Shown: one piece after another, positions 24,405-32,166 of the stretch
How positions within the stretch are numbered: position 1 is the first letter of the stretch
Layout: every line of letters begins with the position of its first letter
NCBI GenBank assembly: GCA_947629625.1
Contig: CANRES010000007.1
Location: forward strand, 1 to 32,166
DNA length: 32,166 nt
Source of the DNA: an uncultured Clostridia bacterium
Lineage (GTDB): Bacteria; Bacillota; Clostridia; TANB77; CAG-508
Reading direction: 5' to 3'
Notes under the pieces: model-generated
Seen by the model: the letters and a program-made list of their open reading frames with translations, nothing else
Database searches by the model: none
Told to the model about the DNA's origin: nothing
Program-made: the position numbers and the translations under genes

Positions 24405-24433
24405 ATTATATAACTATTATTATTATATGTCAA
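24405..24433 (-). promoter_or_regulatory. Antisense RNA promoter
   Basis: A perfect TTGACA-17-TATAAT on the minus strand, stronger than the toxin promoter, as expected when a short-lived antitoxin RNA must be in excess. Confidence 0.8.
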
Positions 24434-24550
24434 GTTTTATTTTTTTAATATTTTTCTCATATATATTATAAAAATTTCTAAAACTAACTAAAATCAATTT
24501 TAAGGGATTAAATGTATGAAATGAATAATTTGTTGTCCGAATTATTTTGA

Positions 24551-24587
24551 GAATTTTTGAACTATATTATTGAATTTTTGAACTATA
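24551..24587. repeat. 16-bp direct repeat at a 21-bp period
   Basis: GAATTTTTGAACTATA occurs at 24551-24566 and 24572-24587, two helix turns apart. It could be binding sites for a recombinase or regulator near the right end. Confidence 0.6.
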
Positions 24588-24608
24588 AAATCTCCTTAAC
24601 GTTCGTTG

Positions 24609-24945
24609 CAAAATATGATTACAATGTAAAAATAAAAATTTTGTAATGTTCTTTTTGAAAAATGTAAAAAATTATTGTATATATTATTTTTAATATATTG
24701 ACTTACGATTTCAACAACATTAAACATAACATTATTATTATACATAATTTGGACTAATAAGAAATAAAAAATAGCACTACATTTTGCTTTCCAAAGGCAA
24801 TGTAGTGCTTATCACATATTTTGGTATGTTAATTATATGTACACAGTTTTTTAAGAAATGTCAAAATAATTTTCATAAAATTATCTTTAATATATAATCT
24901 ATAAAAAAATTCTTAATATTCAATACAAAATATGATTACAATGTA
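24609..24945. repeat. Dispersed 20-bp repeats at the island's right end
   Basis: CAAAATATGATTACAATGTA occurs at 24609-24628 and 24926-24945; a diverged copy lies outside the island at about 25326. The 24316-25152 stretch has no gene. Besides these repeats it holds a strong hairpin (AGCACTACATT, 24773-24783, with 24799-24809). Confidence 0.6.
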
Positions 24946-25152
24946 TTAAAAAATGCTAAAATTTCAATAGATTAATTACTTATATTATTCCCAAAAAATC
25001 CTTAAAAAAATCCTTAAATTTAACCTTATAAATAGTCAATATTTATATGGATAAAATATAAACAAATTTTTGATACAAATTTTTGCAAGAATTATGTATG
25101 TAGCGATTCATCATATTTTATATATGTTTTTACAGAATTAATTTTACTAAGA

Positions 25153-25300
25153 TACGATGGTTCGAATCCATCTCTGCCCACCATAATTTTATTAGAAATA
25201 TCAAGGGTTTCAGAGTTTCCATTTCCAAAAATCCTTAAATATTTCTAAAAAATCTTTAAATGAGTAATTATCTTATTTTATTTAGATAATTGCTTTTTTT
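25153..25300. repeat. Right attachment repeat (attR) of the tRNA-Tyr island
   Basis: A second copy of 13262-13409: the last 31 bases of tRNA-Tyr, the downstream stretch and the terminator, with three differences. The tRNA 5' part is absent here, so this is not a gene. Confidence 0.92.
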
Positions 25301-25355
25301 TATAAAAAATACTTAACATTCAATACAAAATATTATTATAATTTAAAAACAAAAT

Positions 25356-25384
25356 TTGCAAATTATGTAAAATTATGTTATAAT
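25356..25384 (+). promoter_or_regulatory. Promoter of the 25469 gene
   Basis: TTGCAA (25356-25361), 17 bp, TATAAT (25379-25384), followed by a leader of about 80 bases. Confidence 0.7.
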
Positions 25385-25468
25385 ATGGATAGTTTGAATT
25401 TTTTTATAACCTTCGTTTTTCAGCAAAGTGTTACAAAACAATAAAAAATTTTTTGGGAGGACGATAAT

Positions 25469-25909
25469 ATGAAAAAAATAATTTTACGGTTTTTAACGGT
25501 AATTGTATTAATTTGCGTTTGCTTTTTAACAAACAGATATTTAAAAGGAGAACTTGATAGTAATATTGAAGTAGTGCTATATTTTATATATTTTGCACTT
25601 GCAATAAATATAATTTTAAAAGTTCAACTAATAAGACAGCAAAATAATTTATTAGCAAATTATGAAGAAAGTTATAATTCATTAAAAATTCTTCATAAAA
25701 CCAGATATAGATTATATCTATCAATAAATTATGACAAAGAAAAAATAGAAAAATACACAGAATTAATTGATATGAAAGGTAATATTCTATTAGTGGAAGG
25801 AAACAATATAATACAAAATGCTTTTCTAAATGAAGGGCAAATTTTTAAAATTAAAACAATTCAAAGTAAAATCGAAGAATTATTAAAAAATATTCAAACT
25901 GAGGGTTAA
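25469..25909 (+). CDS. Small two-pass membrane protein, hypothetical
   Basis: The 146-residue product has a GGGAGG site. Two hydrophobic segments (FLTVIVLICVCFLTNRYL and VVLYFIYFALAINIILKV) are followed by a charged cytoplasmic domain of about 80 residues (RYRLYLSINYDKEKIEKY...). It has its own promoter and a strong terminator, and is the first chromosomal gene after the island. No family is recognised. Confidence 0.65.
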   Translation: MKKIILRFLTVIVLICVCFLTNRYLKGELDSNIEVVLYFIYFALAINIILKVQLIRQQNNLLANYEESYNSLKILHKTRYRLYLSINYDKEKIEKYTELIDMKGNILLVEGNNIIQNAFLNEGQIFKIKTIQSKIEELLKNIQTEG

Positions 25910-25926
25910 TAACCCTCTTTTTTTAA
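25898..25926 (+). terminator. Rho-independent terminator
   Basis: GAGGGTTA and TAACCCTC form a hairpin followed by seven or more T residues; it overlaps the stop codon of the 25469 gene. Confidence 0.9.
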
Positions 25927-25953
25927 TAAATTTAATTAAGTATAAAAATAAAC

Positions 25954-25982
25954 TTGCTAAAACAATAAAAAAGTGATATAGT
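25954..25982 (+). promoter_or_regulatory. secA promoter
   Basis: TTGCTA (25954-25959), 17 bp, TATAGT (25977-25982). Both boxes differ from consensus by one or two bases. Confidence 0.55.
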
Positions 25983-26019
25983 AAATAAGAAATTAAAAAA
26001 CATGGAAGGAAGGACTAAA

Positions 26020-28791
26020 ATGGGCTTAATTAGTAAAATATTTGGAACATATTCAGAAAAAGAGGTAAAAAGAGTAAGACCAATAGTAGAAAAAATAAAT
26101 AGTTTAGAAGAAGAAATATCAAAATTGACAGACACAGAGTTACAAGCAAAAACAAAAGAATTCAAACAAAAATTACAAGAAGGAAGTACATTAGATGACA
26201 TTTTACCAGAAGCATTTGCAGTTGTTAGAGAAGCATCAAAAAGAGTATTAGGAATGAGACATTTTGATGTACAATTAATAGGTGGGATAATATTACACCA
26301 AGGTAGAATTGCAGAAATGAAAACAGGTGAAGGTAAAACATTAGTAGCAACATTACCAGTATACTTGAATGCACTATCAGGAAAAGGAGTACATGTTATA
26401 ACAGTAAACGATTATCTTGCAAAAAGAGATAGTGAATGGATGGGAAAATTATATAAATTTTTAGGATTAAGTGTTGGCTTAGTAGTAAGCGGAATGAATC
26501 CAGAAGAAAAACAAAAAGCATATTTAGCAGATATAACTTATGGAACAAATAACGAATTTGGATTTGATTATTTAAGAGATAATATGGTTATATACAAAAA
26601 TCAAGCAGTACAAAGAGGATTACATTATGCAATAGTAGACGAAATTGATAGTATATTAATAGACGAAGCACGTACACCACTTATAATTTCAGGTAGAGCA
26701 AATAAATCATCAGAATTATATAAAAAAGCAGATAGTTTTGTAAAAAAATTACATGCTAAAGTATTAGTAGAAGAAGATGTAAAAGACTTTGAACAAGCAG
26801 AAGACAATGAAAATTACGATTATATAGTAGATTTAAAAGCAAAATCTGCATCACTAACACAAAAAGGTATAAAAAAAGCAGAAGAAGAATTTAGATTAGA
26901 AAATTTAAATGACCTAGAAAATTCAGACATAGTCCATCATATAAACCAAGCATTAAGAGCAAATGGAATTATGAAAAAAGACATAGATTATATAGTAAAA
27001 GATGGTGAAGTACTAATTGTTGACGAGTTTACAGGAAGAATAATGTATGGAAGAAGATATAATAATGGATTACATCAAGCAATAGAAGCAAAAGAAAGAG
27101 TAGCAATAGCAGACGAATCTAAAATACTTGCAACAATTACATTCCAAAATTATTTTAGAATGTATGAAAAATTATCAGGAATGACAGGTACAGCAATGAC
27201 AGAAGAACAAGAATTTAGAGATATATATAATCTTGATGTTATTGAAATACCTACAAACAAACCAATGATAAGAGTTGACGAAAATGATGTAGTATATAAA
27301 AATGAAAATGCAAAATTTAGAGCAATAGTAGAAAGTATAAAAGAAAGTAACAAAAAAGGTCAACCAGTTCTAGTTGGTACAGTATCAATAGAAAAATCTG
27401 AGAAACTAAGCTCAATTTTAAGAAAAGAAGGAATAAAACACGAAGTATTAAATGCTAAATATCATGAAAAAGAAGCAGAAATAATAGCACAAGCAGGTAA
27501 ATTTGGTGCAGTAACAATTGCAACAAACATGGCAGGACGTGGTACAGATATTATGCTTGGAGGAAATACAGAATTCTTAGCAAAACAAGAAATGAGAAGA
27601 CAAAAAATCTCAGAAGAACTAATTGAACAATCTACAACATACAATGAAACTGACGATCAAGACATATTAAATGCAAGAAAAATATTTAAAGAATTAGAAA
27701 ATAAATACGAAGAAGAAATAAAAGAAGAAAAACAAAAAGTTATCGAAGCCGGTGGATTAAAAATAATAGGAACAGAAAGACATGAATCAAGAAGAATAGA
27801 TAATCAGTTAAGAGGACGTAGTGGACGTCAAGGAGATATAGGTCAATCTAAATTCTTCATTGGATTAGATGACGATTTAATGAAAATATTTGGTGGAGAT
27901 ATGATAACTAATGTATATAATACATTAGGGGCAGATGAAAATATGCCAATAGAATCTAAAATAATATCAAATGCAGTAGAAAAAGCACAAAAAAGAGTTG
28001 AAGGTAGAAACTTTAGCATACGTAAAAATGTATTACAATATGACGATGTTATGAACACACAAAGAGAAATTATATATAAACAAAGAAGAGAAGTATTAGA
28101 TGGAAACAATTTAAAAGCAAGCATTGAAAATATGTATAATTCAGTAGCAGAAGAAGTAGTATCAACATATTTTGCAGATGAAACAATAAATAAAGATTCT
28201 TTAATGCAAGAAATTAAAACAACATTTGGAATAAATGAATTAGATGCGTTAAAAGAAGAAAATGTTCAAGAAAAGAAAGTAATAGAAGAATTAAAAGAAA
28301 AAATATCTAAAAAATATGCAGATAAAGAGCAAAACTTTGGTGAAGAAAATTTAAGAGAACTTGAAAGAGTTGTAATGCTAAAAGTTGTTGACGAAAAATG
28401 GATAAACCATATAGATGCAATGGAAGAGTTAAAAGATGGAATTGGTTTAAGAGCTTATGGACAAAAAAATCCAATTGACCAATATAGAATTGAAGGCTTT
28501 GATATGTTTGATGAAATGATTAACGATATTAAATTAGATGTTGTTAAAATACTTATGAATGTTGAAAAAGCAGAAAATTTAAAAAGAGAAGCACAAGTAC
28601 AAATAACAAATGCAGCATTAGAAACTTTAAATAAAATTAACATAGAATCAACAAAACCATTACCAGATAGTGGAATAAACCATGATCCAGTAGTAAATCA
28701 TGGACCAAAAGTGGGTAGAAATGATTTATGTCCGTGCCGGAAGCCGGTAAGAAATATAAAAATTGTTGTGGAAAAAATCAATAAAAAATGA
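26020..28791 (+). CDS. secA: Preprotein translocase ATPase SecA, C-terminus altered by frameshift
   Basis: SecA drives proteins through the SecYEG channel. The start at 26020 ([18 protein letters not shown]) follows GGAAGG; ATG 26002 overlaps that site. Seen in order: Walker A ([14 protein letters not shown]), DEAD-box motif ([16 protein letters not shown]), the peptide-crosslinking domain, [16 protein letters not shown] and RGRSGRQGD in motor domain 2, and the helical scaffold and wing. The last 25 residues should be the zinc-binding SEC-C tail. They begin GRNDLCPC but then read RKPVRNIK. Two extra C bases (28737/28738 and 28744/28745) shift the frame; without them it reads [15 protein letters not shown] and stops at 28784, the normal end. 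All catalytic parts are intact. The damage is either a sequence error or loss of a dispensable tail. Confidence 0.97.
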   Translation: MGLISKIFGTYSEKEVKRVRPIVEKINSLEEEISKLTDTELQAKTKEFKQKLQEGSTLDDILPEAFAVVREASKRVLGMRHFDVQLIGGIILHQGRIAEMKTGEGKTLVATLPVYLNALSGKGVHVITVNDYLAKRDSEWMGKLYKFLGLSVGLVVSGMNPEEKQKAYLADITYGTNNEFGFDYLRDNMVIYKNQAVQRGLHYAIVDEIDSILIDEARTPLIISGRANKSSELYKKADSFVKKLHAKVLVEEDVKDFEQAEDNENYDYIVDLKAKSASLTQKGIKKAEEEFRLENLNDLENSDIVHHINQALRANGIMKKDIDYIVKDGEVLIVDEFTGRIMYGRRYNNGLHQAIEAKERVAIADESKILATITFQNYFRMYEKLSGMTGTAMTEEQEFRDIYNLDVIEIPTNKPMIRVDENDVVYKNENAKFRAIVESIKESNKKGQPVLVGTVSIEKSEKLSSILRKEGIKHEVLNAKYHEKEAEIIAQAGKFGAVTIATNMAGRGTDIMLGGNTEFLAKQEMRRQKISEELIEQSTTYNETDDQDILNARKIFKELENKYEEEIKEEKQKVIEAGGLKIIGTERHESRRIDNQLRGRSGRQGDIGQSKFFIGLDDDLMKIFGGDMITNVYNTLGADENMPIESKIISNAVEKAQKRVEGRNFSIRKNVLQYDDVMNTQREIIYKQRREVLDGNNLKASIENMYNSVAEEVVSTYFADETINKDSLMQEIKTTFGINELDALKEENVQEKKVIEELKEKISKKYADKEQNFGEENLRELERVVMLKVVDEKWINHIDAMEELKDGIGLRAYGQKNPIDQYRIEGFDMFDEMINDIKLDVVKILMNVEKAENLKREAQVQITNAALETLNKINIESTKPLPDSGINHDPVVNHGPKVGRNDLCPCRKPVRNIKIVVEKINKK

Positions 28792-28816
28792 GCTATGGAA
28801 ACATAGCTCTTAATTA
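28789..28816 (+). terminator. secA terminator
   Basis: GAGCTATG and CATAGCTC enclose a GAAA tetraloop; followed by a T/A-rich stretch. Confidence 0.75.
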
Positions 28817-28844
28817 TTGTAATATAGTACAATCTAATTATAAT
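28817..28844 (+). promoter_or_regulatory. Promoter of the two wall-hydrolase genes
   Basis: TTGTAA (28817-28822), 16 bp, TATAAT (28839-28844), 38 bp before the start at 28882. Confidence 0.6.
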
Positions 28845-28881
28845 ATACTAAAATAAAAAATAATTGAAAGGCAGGGAAAAA

Positions 28882-29376
28882 ATGAAACAAAAACAATATA
28901 ATAGACAAAAAGCCATAGAATATGCAAAACAATGGGCATTTTTAAGAAATCCAAGATATTATAATTTTGATAGTGTTGGAGGAGATTGTACAAGTTTTAT
29001 ATCTCAATGTATTTATGCAGGAAGTAATACCATGAATTATACAAAAACAATGGGTTGGTACTATATTAATGGAAATAATAAATCACCTTCATGGAGTGGA
29101 GTAGAATTTTTACATAAATTTTTAATAGAAAATCAATCAGTAGGACCTTATGGAATAGAAACAAATCAAACTAATATAGAAATTGGAGATATTGCACAAT
29201 TATCATTTGATGGAAAAAAATTTGGACATTCATTAATAATTGTTAATATTGAAGATAATACTAGTTTATATGGAATAAAAATTGCTTCACATACATTAGA
29301 TTCATATAACAAACCAATTGCAGAATATAATTTCGAAAAAATTAGATTTATTCATATACAGGGAGTTAGAGTATAA
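28882..29376 (+). CDS. Putative amidase, Amidase_6 family
   Basis: ATG 28882 is preferred over the TTG at 28864, with a GCAGGG site upstream. The 164-residue product opens YNRQKAIEYAKQWAFLRNP and has the catalytic GGDCTSFISQCIYAG (Cys), MGWYYINGNNKSPSWSGV and GHSLIIVNIED (His). These are hallmarks of the Amidase_6 domain, a papain-like fold related to NlpC/P60. No signal peptide is visible, although related proteins are linked to spore or wall metabolism. It is followed two bases later by an NlpC/P60 gene, so both probably act on cell-wall peptides. Confidence 0.85.
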   Translation: MKQKQYNRQKAIEYAKQWAFLRNPRYYNFDSVGGDCTSFISQCIYAGSNTMNYTKTMGWYYINGNNKSPSWSGVEFLHKFLIENQSVGPYGIETNQTNIEIGDIAQLSFDGKKFGHSLIIVNIEDNTSLYGIKIASHTLDSYNKPIAEYNFEKIRFIHIQGVRV

Positions 29377-29378
29377 AT

Positions 29379-30551
29379 ATGAAAAGGAAAATTTTAATTA
29401 TAGCCATATTAATAATAGCAATAATATTAATTATAACAATATTAAACCTAAGAAATAATAAACAAGAAGGTAATATACAAATTATAGAAAATGCTATCCA
29501 AAATAATAATACAACACAAATAAATGATGAATATATAGAAACAATTCCAGAAAATGCAGAAAAATTTATAAATCTATTAGAGCAAAATGATATAATTTTA
29601 GATAAAGAAGAAATAAAAAAATACAATGAAGAAATAAAGAAAAAAGCGGATAATATGTATGATTTAACAAAAATAATATCATTATCAAAGGAAGAAATAC
29701 AAAAAGGAATAATAGTAAAAAGAGCAAATTTAAGGTCACTTCCAACAGATATAGATTCTAATAATCAAAAAAATATAGAAGATTTTGATAATATTCAAGA
29801 AACCGAATTATGTGTAAATACTCCTGTATTAATAATTCATACAAGTACAGATAATGAATGGAATTTTGTAATAAGTCCAATATATGCTGGTTGGGTAAGA
29901 AAAGAAAACATTGCCCTAGCAACAAATGAAGATTATGAAACTTTTATCAACAATAATAAATTTGGTATTGTAACAGAACCAAATATAGAAATTGAAGGAA
30001 CTTTATTAGATATGGGAGTAAAATTACCATATATAAATGTTACAGAAGAAGGTTATCAATTTTTATTACCGAAAAAAAATGAAAATGGATATATAGAAGC
30101 AAAAACAATAACATTAGATAGAAGTAAAGCACATATAGATTATTTAGATTACACAAATAAAAATGTATATATACAAGCAATAAAATATGAAGATATAAAT
30201 TATAGTTGGGGTGGAAAAAATAAAGGAGTAGATTGTTCAAGTTATATTTTAAATATATATAAATGTTTTGGTTTTGAATTTCCAAGAAATACATCAAGTC
30301 AAAATAAAAGCGTAGGTAAAATAATCAATTTAGAAAATAAAAATATAAATGAAAAATTCGAAATAATAAGCAACAATTTTCCTTGTTTATTGTATCAAAA
30401 CGGTCATGTAATGTTATATTTAGGAAAAATAGATAATGAATATTATATAATTCATGCGTCAGGAGAAAAAATGAAAGTTGTAATTGAAAAATTAACATCA
30501 AGTTCTAGCCATATAAAATTAATTAATAAAGTGGTAATAATTAATAACTAA
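29379..30551 (+). CDS. Secreted SH3-NlpC/P60 cell-wall hydrolase
   Basis: The 390-residue product has an N-terminal anchor (ILIIAILIIAIILIITIL). SH3-like domains follow in the middle (VKRANLRSLPTD; FVISPIYAGWVRKENI). The C-terminal NlpC/P60 domain shows YSWGGKNKGVDCSSYILNIY (catalytic Cys near residue 286), FEFPRNTSSQ, NGHVMLYLG (catalytic His near 343) and YYIIHASGE. These enzymes cut stem-peptide bonds, usually D-Glu to diamino acid. It follows the amidase gene by two bases and is cotranscribed with it. Confidence 0.88.
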   Translation: MKRKILIIAILIIAIILIITILNLRNNKQEGNIQIIENAIQNNNTTQINDEYIETIPENAEKFINLLEQNDIILDKEEIKKYNEEIKKKADNMYDLTKIISLSKEEIQKGIIVKRANLRSLPTDIDSNNQKNIEDFDNIQETELCVNTPVLIIHTSTDNEWNFVISPIYAGWVRKENIALATNEDYETFINNNKFGIVTEPNIEIEGTLLDMGVKLPYINVTEEGYQFLLPKKNENGYIEAKTITLDRSKAHIDYLDYTNKNVYIQAIKYEDINYSWGGKNKGVDCSSYILNIYKCFGFEFPRNTSSQNKSVGKIINLENKNINEKFEIISNNFPCLLYQNGHVMLYLGKIDNEYYIIHASGEKMKVVIEKLTSSSSHIKLINKVVIINN

Positions 30552-30631
30552 AAAATAAAAAAATCCTTGCAATATATTTATTAATATAATAAAATATGAA
30601 TATAATAAAAAAAGAAAAGAGGTATAAAAAT

Positions 30632-31936
30632 ATGTCAAATATAAAATTAGATATTACAAACACAAAAATTGAAATGAAAGAAATAATGAAATACAGTGAA
30701 AAAGTTGAAAATATTCATAAAGAATTACATGAAAAAAGTGAAGATGAAAACGAATTTTTAGGTTGGCTTACATTACCAACAAACTATGATAAAGAAGAAT
30801 TTGAAAGAATAAAAAAAGCAGCAGAAAAAATACAAAAAGATTCAAAAGTATTTTTATGTATAGGAATAGGAGGCTCATATTTAGGAGCAAGAGCAGTAAT
30901 AGAATCACTTACACATACCTTCTATAATTTAAAACAAATGGATACACCACAAATACTATATGCAGGAAATAATTTAAGTCCAAATTATTTAGTAGATTTA
31001 ATAGATTTAATAGGAGATAGAGATTTATCAATAAATGTAATATCAAAATCAGGAACAACTACTGAACCAGCAATTGCATTTAGAATATTTAGAGAAATAT
31101 TAGAAAATAAATATGGAGTAGAAGAAGCAAGAAAAAGAATATATGTTACAACAGATAAAGAAAAAGGAGCATTAAAAAAATTAGCAGAAGAAGAAGGGTA
31201 TGAATCATTTGTTATACCAGATAATGTAGGAGGAAGATATTCTGTATTAACAGCAGTTGGATTATTACCAATAGCAGTAGCAGGAATAAATATAGACGAA
31301 TTAATGAGCGGTGCAAAATGTGCACAAGACAAATATTTAGATAGCAATGTAAAATATAACGAATGTTATCAATATGCAGTAATAAGAAATATTTTATATG
31401 GAAAAAATAAAAATATAGAAATACTAGCAAATTATGAGCCAAAACTACACTATTTCACAGAATGGTGGAAACAATTATATGGTGAAAGTGAAGGAAAAGA
31501 AAAAAAAGGAATATTCCCCGCAGGTGTAGATTTTACAACAGACTTACATTCTATGGGGCAATATATACAAGAAGGTAGAAGAAATTTATTTGAAACAGTA
31601 TTAAATGTTGTTAATACAAAAATGGATATAAAAATTAAAAATGATGCAGATAATTTAGATGGATTAAATTACTTAGCAGATAAAACATTAGATTTTGTTA
31701 ATAAAAAAGCAATGGAAGGAACAATACAAGCACATGTTACAGGTGATGTTCCAAATATAGTAATAAATATAGCAAAACTGGATGAAAACACAATTGGTCA
31801 ATTAATATATTTCTTTGAGCTTGCATGTGCAGTTTCTGGAAAAATATTAGAGGTTAATCCGTTTAATCAACCGGGAGTAGAGGAATATAAGAAAAATATG
31901 TTTAAATTATTAGGAAAACCTGGATATGAAAAATAA
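30632..31936 (+). CDS. pgi: Glucose-6-phosphate isomerase
   Basis: Pgi interconverts glucose-6-phosphate and fructose-6-phosphate in glycolysis. The start at 30632 ([12 protein letters not shown]) follows AAGAGGTATAAAA; the in-frame ATG at 30596 has no such site. The 434-residue product is of the short bacterial type. It shows [33 protein letters not shown] (phosphate-binding SxS/T), [16 protein letters not shown], the signature [18 protein letters not shown] with the catalytic Glu, and [12 protein letters not shown]. Length and motifs are normal. It appears monocistronic. Confidence 0.97.
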   Translation: MSNIKLDITNTKIEMKEIMKYSEKVENIHKELHEKSEDENEFLGWLTLPTNYDKEEFERIKKAAEKIQKDSKVFLCIGIGGSYLGARAVIESLTHTFYNLKQMDTPQILYAGNNLSPNYLVDLIDLIGDRDLSINVISKSGTTTEPAIAFRIFREILENKYGVEEARKRIYVTTDKEKGALKKLAEEEGYESFVIPDNVGGRYSVLTAVGLLPIAVAGINIDELMSGAKCAQDKYLDSNVKYNECYQYAVIRNILYGKNKNIEILANYEPKLHYFTEWWKQLYGESEGKEKKGIFPAGVDFTTDLHSMGQYIQEGRRNLFETVLNVVNTKMDIKIKNDADNLDGLNYLADKTLDFVNKKAMEGTIQAHVTGDVPNIVINIAKLDENTIGQLIYFFELACAVSGKILEVNPFNQPGVEEYKKNMFKLLGKPGYEK

Positions 31937-32036
31937 AAACGAGCGCACATTGGGCCGCGTTGGGCGCACATCGGGGACGAAAAAAAGCAACCGCACATGG
32001 GGACGTTAAAAATGTGCAAACGTAAAACATAAAAAA
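31937..32036 (+). repeat. GC-rich repeat tail after pgi
   Basis: GCACAT followed by GGG or GGGG recurs three times (near 31945, 31966 and 31993), in a patch far richer in G and C than anything around it. I cannot place it in a known repeat family. It could form hairpins and help to end pgi transcription. No gene is seen here. Confidence 0.5.
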
Positions 32037-32039
32037 GTA

Positions 32040-32068
32040 TTGACAATTTAAAAAATTTATTATATATT
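32040..32068 (+). promoter_or_regulatory. Promoter of the gene at the right edge
   Basis: TTGACA (32040-32045), 17 bp, TATATT (32063-32068). Confidence 0.65.
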
Positions 32069-32113
32069 TAAAAATGTAAATATAATTTCAAACAAAAGAA
32101 GGGAGAAATAAAA

Positions 32114-32166
32114 ATGATAGCAAGTCTTGAAACCGTTGGTACTCTACACACACACACACACACACA
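32114..32166 (+). CDS. 5' end of a gene that runs into a CA repeat
   Basis: AGAAGGGAGAAATAAAAATG is a good ribosome site and start. The frame reads MIASLETVGTL and then alternating His-Thr codons from an uninterrupted CA repeat (32146-32166) that reaches the window edge. The gene cannot be identified. A change of one CA unit would shift the frame, so the locus could be phase-variable. The repeat may instead mark a contig end where assembly stopped. Confidence 0.45.
   Translation, partial: MIASLETVGTLHTHTHT
32146..32166. repeat. CA dinucleotide repeat at the window edge
   Basis: An uninterrupted AC/CA tract of 21 bases reaches the last base; its true length is unknown. Confidence 0.9.

Noticed and set aside
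13293-25152. Integrated filamentous (inovirus-like) prophage
   Set aside because: A gene II-like Rep and a tRNA-directed integrase fit, but no Zot-type ATPase or run of small coat-protein genes is present.

Overview
The window is AT-rich throughout, with strong GGAGG ribosome-binding sites, TTGACA/TATAAT promoters with 17-bp spacers, and a dnaG-rpoD pair. This points to a low-GC Firmicute, most likely a member of the Clostridia. I cannot name the species from this sequence.

Layout. (A) Positions 1 to about 7825 are the right-hand part of a mobile element. It carries anchored or secreted proteins of unknown role, a zinc-ribbon protein, small accessory proteins and two overlapping large serine recombinases. 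Its right end lies inside a D-alanyl-D-alanine carboxypeptidase gene, at the codons of the active-site S-x-N motif, so only the 3' part of that gene is here (7825-8613). (B) Positions 8657-13292 are chromosomal backbone: a GNAT acetyltransferase, dnaG, rpoD, a small charged protein and tRNA-Gly, tRNA-Met and tRNA-Tyr. (C) Positions 13293 to about 25152 are an 11.9-kb island in the 3' end of tRNA-Tyr, bounded by a 148-bp direct repeat with three mismatches. It looks like an integrated plasmid: tyrosine integrase, gene II/X-like replication protein, candidate antisense-RNA and attenuator copy control, an adenine-methyltransferase gene, a small AbrB-like protein behind a repeated operator, a serine resolvase with a possible res region, a ribbon-helix-helix protein, three membrane or surface proteins, and an Fst/par-like type I toxin-antitoxin module next to the right end. 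(D) Position 25301 to the end is backbone again: a small membrane protein, secA, two cell-wall hydrolase genes, pgi, and the start of a gene that runs into a CA repeat at the window edge.

Three points stand out. First, every frameshift I could reconstruct (nine in four genes: 307-1303, the methyltransferase, the orphan HTH gene and secA) is one extra C directly before GG on the coding strand. Removing these bases restores reading frames that end at sensible stops. Such a uniform signature, which also hits secA, suggests either a systematic sequence artefact or an unusual mutational process rather than ordinary decay. Second, the island has two independent antisense-RNA circuits, one for replication control and one for addiction. 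Third, the serine-recombinase element splits a penicillin-binding-protein gene at its catalytic motif, so precise excision could restore the gene.
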